This document shows positions 57,039-64,000 of a stretch of 64,000 nt of DNA, piece by piece (position 1 is the stretch's first letter; each line of letters opens with the position of its first letter). Both the position numbers and the translations under genes were made by a program. A model generated the notes under the pieces. That model was not told the DNA's origin. It did no database searches and saw only the letters and a list, made by a program, of their open reading frames with translations. The DNA is from Weissella muntiaci (GTDB lineage Bacteria; Bacillota; Bacilli; Lactobacillales; Lactobacillaceae), in contig NZ_SDGZ01000015.1 of assembly GCF_008107635.1 (NCBI RefSeq), positions 236,972 through 300,971 of the forward strand, in the 5' to 3' direction.

Positions 57039-57485
57039 TTAAATTACCAATTCCATCTGGACGTGATCAATACCAGCTTCTACAAAAGGCTCGCCGATTA
57101 CGTTGAAGCCAATTCGTTCATAGAAGCCAAGTGAAGGAACCTGGGCACCTAGGTCGATCTTGTGAACCCCGGCTTCTTTGGCATCAATAATGATTGTTCG
57201 CATTAACTTCGCTGCATAACCATGACCACGAGCCTCAGATAAGGTTGCAACACGTTGAATGTGCCAGCTGTTATCAGTAGGATTTGTTAATACGCGCGCT
57301 GTGGTTACTGGTTTTTCTGCGGTAAAGCCAACATAGTGGGTCGTAGTGTTATCATAATCATCCAATTCAATATCAAGAGCAATTCCTTGTTCTTCGACAA
57401 AAACAGCCTGTCTAATTTTTAAGGCTGCCTTGCTAAAGCTACCTAAACCATATTCTTTGCTTACAATTAATTCGTTATCGCTCAT
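57039..57485 (-). CDS. GNAT acetyltransferase (ElaA/YjcF type)
   Basis: 148 residues. The GNAT pattern: LKIRQAVFVEEQGI at 24-37, then the acetyl-CoA loop VATLSEARGHGYAAKLMRTII (about 84-104, R/Q-x-x-G-x-G/A region) and LGFYERIGFNVIGEPF. It moves acetyl from acetyl-CoA to an unknown amine. TTGAGG precedes ATG 57485. Confidence 0.87.
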   Translation of the reverse strand: MSDNELIVSKEYGLGSFSKAALKIRQAVFVEEQGIALDIELDDYDNTTTHYVGFTAEKPVTTARVLTNPTDNSWHIQRVATLSEARGHGYAAKLMRTIIIDAKEAGVHKIDLGAQVPSLGFYERIGFNVIGEPFVEAGIDHVQMELVI

Positions 57486-57627
57486 AAAAAGGTACCTCAA
57501 CAAAATTTATTTAGGTTGTTCTAATATATTTTATCGTATAATAGGCAGAGTGCACTTATTTTGGTGGAGTTATATGAAATTATTAACAAAAAATTAGTGA
57601 AAAAATTCAAACGAATAAGGTAGGATT

Positions 57628-59799
57628 ATGAAACAATATAATCGATTAAGTTGGATCCATTCACGACTGGGGTTTGTGGTATTGCTAGTAGTACTAGCAT
57701 GGGGAAAGATGATTTTAGCAAGTGTGATGGACTTTAGCCTGTTTTCAGCAGCTAGTCCTGTCCAATGGATAACTTTGTTAATTAGCCCGATGACCTTGCC
57801 GCTATTGATGATTGGTTCGGCTTTGTATTTCCGTAAGGCGCGTTATTTTTATGCAGTTGCCACGGTGATGTATATTCTTAACATCGTTTTAATCCAGCTA
57901 AATGTAATTTATTTCCGTGAATTTTCCGACTTTATGTCGGTTTCGGTGATGCTAGGTTACGACAAAGTTAATCAAGGTTTGGGTGCATCCGGATTTGCAT
58001 TGACGAATTTACATGATATTCTCTTTTGGATTGATTTATTAATCATTCCAATTCTGATGTTCTTTAAAAAATTGCGCTTCGGTCGAGCTGAAACACCTCG
58101 TTTTACAGCTTTCGCACTTACAACACTGGCACTGTTCTCATTTTTGGTGACATTCGCCTTGGGAGAGGCACAGCGTCCGCAGTTAATTACGCGCCAGTTT
58201 GATAGCAAAGAAATGGTCAAAGATTTAGGGCTCGATACTTACACGGTTGTTGATGCGATTAAAACGCATGGTGTAAATCAGATGCGTAAAAACGCTAAGA
58301 AATCAGATATTGATAAGGTTCGTGAATATTTAAAGACACACTATGCGGGCGCTAATCCAGAGTATGCTGGAATTGCGAAAGGCAAGAATGTTTTTGTTAT
58401 TCATTTGGAGTCATTCCAGCAGTTCCTAATTGATCTGAAAATCAATGGCCAAGAAGTGACACCGTTTTTGAATAGTATTTATCATTCTAATAGTACGATT
58501 GCATTTGATAATTTCTTCAATCAAGTTGGACAAGGAAAAACGTCGGATGCCGAGAATATGTTGGAAACATCGACATTTGGATTGCCACAAGGGTCACTTT
58601 TTGCAACACAAGGTAGTAGCCAGACTTTCCAAGCGATGCCAGCAATTCTTAGTCAAGATGAAGGTTATTCTTCAGCAGTCTTCCACGGAAATAATGCTAG
58701 TTTTTGGAATCGAAATAATACTTATAAGAATATGGGGTATCAGTATTTCTTTGACGCTAGTTATTATGACACCTCTGGTGATAAGGCAATGGGATATGGT
58801 TTGAAGGATAAATTGCTGTTTAATGACTCGATTAAATATTTGGAGCGTATGCAGCAACCGTTCTATGCAAAATATATTACCGTGACGAATCACTTCCCTT
58901 ATACGCTAGATGATCAGGACAAGAATCCTGATTTCACAACGACAGACACGGGTAGTTCAGTAGTTGATGGTTATTTCCAAACGGCCAATTATCTTGATAA
59001 TTCGATTAAAGAATTTTATGATTATCTCGATAAGTCAGGCTTATCCAAGAATTCGATTGTGGTGATCTATGGTGATCACTATGGTATCTCTAATTCTGAG
59101 AACAAAACATTGGCCAGCGTCATTGGTAAGGATCCTAATACTTGGAGTAGCTATGATGATGCGATGCTGCAAAGAGTTCCCTTTATGATCGATATTCCAG
59201 GATATACAAAGGGGCACATTGATCACACTTATGGTGGGGAGATTGATGTGATGCCAACTTTGGAACATTTGTTAGGGATTACTGATACATCTGGATTTAT
59301 TCAGTTTGGACAAGATCTTTTGAGCACAGCTCGTCAGCAATTGGTTGCCTTTAGAAATAAGGATTATGTAACACCTGATTACGCTTATATCAACAAGACA
59401 ATTTATGATAATAAAACAGGCCAAGCAGTTACTAACCCATCAAAGGAACTTACGGGTAAGATTGATCAATGGCAAAAGTCGGTTAATTCACAGTTGAGTA
59501 ATTCTGATGCAGTTAACCAGAAGGACCTTTTGCGTTTCTACACACCAACTGGCTTCAAGGCGGTTGATGGGACTAAGTATAACTATGCAAATGGTTTGGC
59601 CAAGCTCGAAAAGCTTGAACAACTAAAGGGAAACAACTCTAAGAGTCTTTGGTCACAAAATAGTGATAAGACGACGGCAGATTTGTTCTCCACAGATGCA
59701 CCTGAGAAGGATGAGGCGAAAACAAATACATCACGTATCCAGCAAGTGAATCCAGATGGTGGTGACAGTACGGATGGTGGCGATACACCTAATCCATAA
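57628..59799 (+). CDS. ltaS: Lipoteichoic acid synthase family protein
   Basis: 723 residues: five membrane segments in the first 180 residues, then an extracellular sulfatase-fold domain. Catalytic Thr305 in GQGKTSDAEN, metal-binding Glu261 in HLESFQQF, and the DH pair in YGDHYG (about 484). It polymerises glycerol phosphate on a lipid anchor outside the membrane, using phosphatidylglycerol. The last about 60 residues are Asp, Gly and Ser-rich and unlike the core. AGGATT precedes ATG. Confidence 0.92.
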   Translation: MKQYNRLSWIHSRLGFVVLLVVLAWGKMILASVMDFSLFSAASPVQWITLLISPMTLPLLMIGSALYFRKARYFYAVATVMYILNIVLIQLNVIYFREFSDFMSVSVMLGYDKVNQGLGASGFALTNLHDILFWIDLLIIPILMFFKKLRFGRAETPRFTAFALTTLALFSFLVTFALGEAQRPQLITRQFDSKEMVKDLGLDTYTVVDAIKTHGVNQMRKNAKKSDIDKVREYLKTHYAGANPEYAGIAKGKNVFVIHLESFQQFLIDLKINGQEVTPFLNSIYHSNSTIAFDNFFNQVGQGKTSDAENMLETSTFGLPQGSLFATQGSSQTFQAMPAILSQDEGYSSAVFHGNNASFWNRNNTYKNMGYQYFFDASYYDTSGDKAMGYGLKDKLLFNDSIKYLERMQQPFYAKYITVTNHFPYTLDDQDKNPDFTTTDTGSSVVDGYFQTANYLDNSIKEFYDYLDKSGLSKNSIVVIYGDHYGISNSENKTLASVIGKDPNTWSSYDDAMLQRVPFMIDIPGYTKGHIDHTYGGEIDVMPTLEHLLGITDTSGFIQFGQDLLSTARQQLVAFRNKDYVTPDYAYINKTIYDNKTGQAVTNPSKELTGKIDQWQKSVNSQLSNSDAVNQKDLLRFYTPTGFKAVDGTKYNYANGLAKLEKLEQLKGNNSKSLWSQNSDKTTADLFSTDAPEKDEAKTNTSRIQQVNPDGGDSTDGGDTPNP

Positions 59800-59836
59800 G
59801 TATTTTTAAAAATTAGATTAGCGTAGGAGGTGTCTA

Positions 59837-60289
59837 GTGGCTTTTATCAACAAGCACGATTTATTAAAAAAGGGGCTTCAGGCTGAACGTTTTAAGTTTC
59901 GGATTGGCGAAATAGCTACAATGACTGGGGCATCAACCCGCCAGCTACGCTATTGGGAAAGTAAAGGGATTATCAGTCCCATCAAGCGTGAAGGTGATGA
60001 GGCGCGTGTTTACAATCATGAAACGTATATTAAAGTTTCGATGATCAAACATTTTTTGGATGAAGGAAATAGTTTGAAGGTTGCAGTACAGCAAACCAAA
60101 GAGCTCGAAAAAATTTGGCGAACAGTTCATGACGTTATCAGCGTTGGTGTACAAGGAATCGGGATTTTGGACGGCGAGGAAGTTGTTGATTTTGGTTATT
60201 TTGATGAGGACCATAAACAACGGTTGTATGCTAAGCGCGACGATAAGCAGGGAATTAAGTACATCGTGAAAGATGTAGCTGATAATTAA
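59837..60289 (+). CDS. MerR-family regulator
   Basis: 150 residues. N-terminal winged helix: KFRIGEIATMTGASTRQLRYWESKGIISPI (about 17-46), then RVYNHETYIKVSMIKHFLDEG and a C-terminal effector region without cysteines, so metal sensing is unlikely. GTG is the start, with AGGAGG eight bases before. It lies 37 bp after ltaS and could be cotranscribed with it. Own terminator. Targets unknown. Confidence 0.88.
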   Translation: MAFINKHDLLKKGLQAERFKFRIGEIATMTGASTRQLRYWESKGIISPIKREGDEARVYNHETYIKVSMIKHFLDEGNSLKVAVQQTKELEKIWRTVHDVISVGVQGIGILDGEEVVDFGYFDEDHKQRLYAKRDDKQGIKYIVKDVADN

Positions 60290-60336
60290 AGAAGGCGGCC
60301 AAGCTAAGGGAATCTCCCATGCTGGCCGTTTTTTTT
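60289..60336 (+). terminator. Terminator of the MerR gene
   Basis: CGGCC-x-AGC and GCT-GGCCG around a long loop, followed by a nine-base T run. Confidence 0.85.
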
Positions 60337-60524
60337 TCTGCTTAAAAATGGTTAACGGGATATGATCATTTTGCAATTTTAAGGGTCCTATTGTAGTAAT
60401 GGAGCGATGGAGATTGTTAACAACCAAATCAAAATGCGAGCTGACTAAGAAGCGTTTAAGTGTGGTTAATGATTTCTAACAGTCTTTTTATACTTAGACT
60501 ATGAACGTTTAGGAGGATTTAATT

Positions 60525-60725
60525 ATGCAAGTTGGCGAAAAAATAACAAGATTACGACGACAGCTACAAATGAACCAGATTGAATTCGCAAAACTAATCC
60601 ATGTCCATCAATCAACGATTTCACGATATGAGAGAAATTATATCAAGCCCGACACAGACACTTTGCTTCGCTTGTGTGGCTTGGCAGGGGTGACGATTCA
60701 TGAATTTTTAAGTAATCGGGGTTAG
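60525..60725 (+). CDS. Small XRE-family DNA-binding protein
   Basis: 66 residues, almost all a Cro/C1-type helix-turn-helix: KITRLRRQLQMNQIEFAKLIHVHQSTISRYERN, then KPDTDTLLRLCGLAGVTIHEF. AGGAGGATTTAATT precedes ATG. It stands alone before mvaA; no phage or toxin partner was seen. Targets unknown. Confidence 0.85.
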   Translation: MQVGEKITRLRRQLQMNQIEFAKLIHVHQSTISRYERNYIKPDTDTLLRLCGLAGVTIHEFLSNRG

Positions 60726-60800
60726 TAAACGGTTTAAAAATGGTAAACTAATTGGAAAGATAATGTGGTGATGTTTTTTGCGATAGGCGGGTGAATGATA

Positions 60801-62051
60801 ATGAGTGGCTGGGAAAATTTTTACAAATTAACTTCGGATGAACGAATTACCAAGTTAGCTGAGAATCGGCAATTAACTGTAGCTGACCAAAAATTAATGA
60901 GGGATCATTTTGATGCTGTTGGCTCGCAACAAGTTGAAAATTACTTATATAACTTTGGTGTACCAGTCGGAGTTATCACTGATTTGTTGATAAATGATCA
61001 TCATGTGACTGTTCCAATGGCCACTGAAGAGCCAAGTGTTATCGCTGCCGCTAACAATGGGGCGAAACTCGTTCGCTATGGGACCGGGATTAAGACGCGA
61101 CAAACGGAAAGATTAGTTCGGGGGCAAGTTATTGTAACTGAACTGGATAATCCTGATGATTTGCTGGGGTATGTTAACGAACATGTGGCGGATTTACTTA
61201 ATCTAGCCAACAATGCTTATCCTTCAATGAAGAAACGTGGTGGCGGTGCTAAACGTATTTTGAGCGAAGTGATTGATCATGATAAAGTAATTGTTAACAT
61301 CTTGGTCGATCCGCAGGCGGCAATGGGGGCTAATGTTGTTAATACGATGGCTGAGGCGGTCGCACAGCAATTAAGGACGATTGGATATAATGTCCTGCTG
61401 GCGATTCTTTCTAATATGGCAAATGAAGCAATTATTGATGCCCAAGTGAAGATTCCAGTAGGTGTTCTAGCAGCTAAAGATGGCTTAACAGGTGCCGAAG
61501 TGGCTGAGCGAATTGTACAAGCAAGTTTGATCGAACAACTCTCAGAATATCGGGCGGTTACTAGCAACAAAGGGCTGATGAACGGGGTTGAGGCAGCCGT
61601 TCTTGCAAGCGGTAATGACACAAGGGCGGTCAATGCGGCCTTACATGCATATGCTGCTAAGGACGGTAAATATCGTGGACTTGTTCAGTGGAGCATTGAT
61701 GACGGTGAACTGGTTGGTAAAACAACGCTACCACTTCTCTTAGGAGTTGTAGGGGGGTCAATTGGAATTGTGCCAGCCGTGAAACTGAATCATACAATCA
61801 TGGGTAATCCAGATGTAAATGAGTTGACGGCAATCATTGCCGGGGTTGGATTGGTGCAGAATTTAGCAGCATTGAAAGCACTCGTAACCACTGGAATTCA
61901 AAGTGGACATATGAAACTGCAAGCTAAGTCATTAGCTGTAGCGGTTGGCGCTAATCCTAATGAAGTTCCACTTGTGGTCCGGGCCTTGCAAGCCGAGAAG
62001 AAGTTTAATTCAAGTAGCGCAAAAAAAATACTAGATGAAATAAGGAAGTAA
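60801..62051 (+). CDS. mvaA: HMG-CoA reductase, class II
   Basis: About 416 residues. Class II motifs: a GGGAKRI turn, NILVDPQAAMGANVVNT (about 170-185) with the catalytic Asp/Lys region TSNKGLMNGVEAAVLASGNDTRAVNAALHAYAA (about 255-287), and the His in SGHMKLQ (about 370). It makes mevalonate from HMG-CoA for isoprenoids. ATG 60801 is preferred over ATG 60795 by spacing to GGGTGA. It heads a three-gene run with the next two genes. Confidence 0.94.
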   Translation: MSGWENFYKLTSDERITKLAENRQLTVADQKLMRDHFDAVGSQQVENYLYNFGVPVGVITDLLINDHHVTVPMATEEPSVIAAANNGAKLVRYGTGIKTRQTERLVRGQVIVTELDNPDDLLGYVNEHVADLLNLANNAYPSMKKRGGGAKRILSEVIDHDKVIVNILVDPQAAMGANVVNTMAEAVAQQLRTIGYNVLLAILSNMANEAIIDAQVKIPVGVLAAKDGLTGAEVAERIVQASLIEQLSEYRAVTSNKGLMNGVEAAVLASGNDTRAVNAALHAYAAKDGKYRGLVQWSIDDGELVGKTTLPLLLGVVGGSIGIVPAVKLNHTIMGNPDVNELTAIIAGVGLVQNLAALKALVTTGIQSGHMKLQAKSLAVAVGANPNEVPLVVRALQAEKKFNSSSAKKILDEIRK

Positions 62052-62059
62052 AAATAGAG

Positions 62060-63016
62060 ATGGCAATTTTTTCAGCTGACACAGTAAAACTTTTAGAGCA
62101 AGTTAACCAAACTTATCCAGGCACTGTGATCCTGCGGACGGCGGGGAATGCAAGTGGTGTTATTAGACATGATCAGATCAAGACCGATATGTTGGGAACG
62201 CGATTGATGATTGAAATTACTGATACTACAGCACCAGACTTCATGGCGACTGACGAATTGTTGCACATGATGCTGACTTTGCACGGATATCCACAAATCT
62301 TCTTTCAGTTGGAGGCGCCTGAGCCTGAACTTACAGAACAATTAATGGTTATGGCAACCTATCTTTATCAGCCGGTGATGCATGCCATTATTTATCGTGA
62401 GCAAGCGAGTCATGGGTTGCTTACTAGGGACGTTGCTGAAGCATATGTTCAAGGGGTTAGGAATACTTTGACAAGTGAGGTCGCTGGTGACAAACAAGAG
62501 GCGGCTTTGCGACTATTGACGTTGCTAGATGCTAAGGTATTCTTGCGGAATTATCCTGATAGTTCGGCAGAATGGGAAGCTGAATTTGTGCAGGAATTCC
62601 CTGAGGCCTGGCAGGCGGCTGGGCTGTTGGTTGATCAATTAGTCCTTGATAGTATTAAAGATCCTGCTTCTGTACATCGAGCAATCGTAACAGCGTTTAA
62701 AGGCTTTGATGCGCAAATGTTGATGTGGGAGTTGCCGGAGTTGTTTAATGCGGAATTCACCACCGTTACGCCAGTGCTCTCAGAGCGCCAGTTACGCTTG
62801 ACTGTTAATCAGGTGTTTGAGGTTAAACATGCAGATTTCAAAAACCGTACGACAAACGGGGATGCGTATATTGCGTTGGCCAAGAACGATGGGCAAAATA
62901 GCTTCGTGATTACGCCAAGTCAAGAAAATCAAGCAAATTGGTTCAAAGAATTCTATCAAACACCGGTTCAAGATATTCTGGATGCGATGAAACTACCATA
63001 TACGGTACGGGACTAA
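62060..63016 (+). CDS. Conserved protein of unknown function
   Basis: 318 residues, soluble, Leu/Glu/Ala-rich, no Cys, with a helical centre and a VTPxLSERQLRLTVNQVFEVKHADFKNRTTNGDAYIALAKNDGQN stretch late. It is 8 bp behind mvaA and 4 bp ahead of the sirtuin. Lactobacilli often annotate such proteins as 'IpaB/EvcA family', which says little; I cannot confirm the match. The coupling with mvaA and a sirtuin suggests a metabolic or regulatory role. Confidence 0.6.
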   Translation: MAIFSADTVKLLEQVNQTYPGTVILRTAGNASGVIRHDQIKTDMLGTRLMIEITDTTAPDFMATDELLHMMLTLHGYPQIFFQLEAPEPELTEQLMVMATYLYQPVMHAIIYREQASHGLLTRDVAEAYVQGVRNTLTSEVAGDKQEAALRLLTLLDAKVFLRNYPDSSAEWEAEFVQEFPEAWQAAGLLVDQLVLDSIKDPASVHRAIVTAFKGFDAQMLMWELPELFNAEFTTVTPVLSERQLRLTVNQVFEVKHADFKNRTTNGDAYIALAKNDGQNSFVITPSQENQANWFKEFYQTPVQDILDAMKLPYTVRD

Positions 63017-63020
63017 GCTG

Positions 63021-63713
63021 ATGGTTACTCCAGAAATTCAGCGACTATTTGATCAGGCAAAGCATATTGTGTTCTTAACGGGTGCCGGTGTATCGACAGC
63101 ATCGGGTATTCCTGACTATCGTTCAAAAAATGGAATATATCAAGGGACGTTGCAACGACCAGAATATCTACTGAGTACCGAGGCGCTCGAACGAGAACCA
63201 GAGGCAATGTATGATTTTATGAAGGAAAATATGTATTTTCCTCAGGCGAAGCCCAATATTATTCATGAACGAATGGCCGAGATGACACACATACGTGGCG
63301 CAAAGATTATTAGTCAGAATGTCGATGGTTTACATGAGGCAGCGGGTGCGGAAAATGTTTTGAATTTTCACGGAACGCTTTATGATATCTACGGGGTCAT
63401 AACTGGGACAACTAGTACAGTTGAGTATTATTTGGCGAATATGCGGTTGCCCAATGGTGAGTTACTCCGTCCGGCAATTACTTTGTACGGTGAAATCCCA
63501 TTCCGTGTAGAAGAAGCAAGTCAATGGGTTCGTGAAGCTGATCTGCTAGTGATTGTTGGGACGAGTTTTGTTGTCTACCCATTTGCGGGTTTACTTGAAT
63601 ATGCTAAAGCTGGTACACCGATTTTAGCGATCAATATGGAAACAATTGATACTATGTATCCGGTACATCAGATTATCGGTGATGCTAACGAGTTTTTTGC
63701 AACGCTTGAGTAG
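63021..63713 (+). CDS. Sirtuin (Sir2 family), lacks zinc cysteines
   Basis: 230 residues. NAD site: FLTGAGVSTASGIPDYRS (18-35), SQNVDGLHE (98-106, Asn100 and Asp102) and catalytic His117 in NFHGT; then GEIPF and VGTSFVVYPFAGL (about 183-196). The usual four-Cys zinc ribbon after His117 is replaced by YDIYGVITGTTSTVEYYLANM; the protein has no cysteine. It may still use NAD for deacetylation or ADP-ribosylation. The structural zinc must be missing or replaced. Confidence 0.88.
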   Translation: MVTPEIQRLFDQAKHIVFLTGAGVSTASGIPDYRSKNGIYQGTLQRPEYLLSTEALEREPEAMYDFMKENMYFPQAKPNIIHERMAEMTHIRGAKIISQNVDGLHEAAGAENVLNFHGTLYDIYGVITGTTSTVEYYLANMRLPNGELLRPAITLYGEIPFRVEEASQWVREADLLVIVGTSFVVYPFAGLLEYAKAGTPILAINMETIDTMYPVHQIIGDANEFFATLE

Positions 63714-63715
63714 TA

Positions 63716-63763
63716 TAAAAAGGACCTAGATGATATTTCGATCATTTAGGTCCTTTTTATATT
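63716..63763 (+). terminator. Terminator after the sirtuin gene
   Basis: AAAAAGGACCTA(G)ATGAT / ATCAT(T)TAGGTCCTTTTT, T run. Confidence 0.9.
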
Positions 63764-63952
63764 AAAATCAATTGGATATATGACGTATTTGCTGCTAAAA
63801 ATGGGAGGCTCTAGAAAAGGCTAAATGTCACGGATTAATTTAGAGAAAAAACCTTGACTAACTGCATTTAGCTATGTATTATAGATTAAGTTGTCAGATG
63901 CAAATGCATAGGCAACAGATATTATCAAAACAGGCTTTGTTAAACGAAAGTG

Positions 63953-63981
63953 TTGACAAGATAGTTTGATTGAGATATTAT
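63953..63981 (+). promoter_or_regulatory. Strong promoter at the right edge
   Basis: -35 TTGACA (63953-63958), 17-base spacer, -10 TATTAT (63976-63981). The downstream product is outside the window. Sequence from 63763 to 63952 shows nothing else. Confidence 0.75.
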
Positions 63982-64000
63982 ATAAAAGTTGTCGAAAGGC

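Noticed and set aside
59945..60427. 160-codon minus-strand frame opposite the MerR gene
   Set aside because: It covers the MerR gene and its terminator on the opposite strand and has no domain; the MerR frame has a canonical DNA-binding motif.

Overview
The window spans the replication origin of a low-GC Gram-positive chromosome, most likely a lactic acid bacterium of the Lactobacillales. The gene content fits: malolactic enzyme with its malate carrier, phenolic acid decarboxylase, a WxL surface protein, a class II HMG-CoA reductase and LTA synthase. A Weissella/Leuconostoc-like or heterofermentative lactobacillus is plausible, but I cannot fix the genus by reading alone. Genes left of about 45.5 kb lie mostly on the minus strand and genes to the right mostly on the plus strand, as expected for two replichores leaving an origin at 45.6-47.7 kb.

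Layout. (1) 0-8.3 kb: an AT-rich accessory block of the type VII (ESX/WXG100) secretion kind. It holds a WXG100 protein, the start of a second small secreted-type protein cut by the window edge, and at least seven small membrane proteins. These include two pairs of paralogues and are best explained as an array of immunity proteins. Short open fragments and a duplicated promoter lie among them. (2) 8.4-16 kb: a DUF805 pair with an anchored protein, a MarR-controlled drug-type ABC exporter, a TetR-flanked reductase and an MFS carrier. (3) 16.4-26 kb: a peptide transporter, then a catabolic cluster for unsaturated uronates and 2-keto-3-deoxygluconate (kduI, kduD, kdgT, eda, a TIM-barrel enzyme, kdgK), an IclR regulator and a GntP permease. 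(4) 26-34 kb: an anchored protein, a WxL/beta-helix surface protein, an ABC exporter with LytTR and DUF3021 genes, and a polytopic membrane protein. (5) 34-41 kb: a NUDIX hydrolase, mleP-mleS with divergent mleR, padC-padR, and two small stress-type proteins. (6) 41.6-45.5 kb: a T-box controlled CycA-like permease, signal peptidase I, yidC, rnpA and rpmH. (7) 45.6-55 kb: oriC, dnaA, dnaN, yaaA, recF, gyrB, gyrA. (8) 55-63.8 kb: an HTH regulator, a DUF368 protein, a GNAT enzyme, ltaS, a MerR regulator, a small XRE regulator, then mvaA, an unknown gene and a cysteine-free sirtuin.

Points that stand out: seven parS-like 16-mers (4.0, 10.3, 14.5, 19.6, 26.3, 34.7 and 39.4 kb), all in intergenic DNA on the left arm; a T-box whose predicted specifier (GGC) and antiterminator base (A) both point to tRNA-Gly upstream of a glycine/alanine-type permease; promoters where the operator lies exactly between -35 and -10 (MarR exporter, padC); a structured segment with a terminator between two divergent genes that could be a small RNA; and a TTA-repeat unwinding element after dnaA. 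No rRNA, tRNA, CRISPR array or intact insertion sequence was seen.
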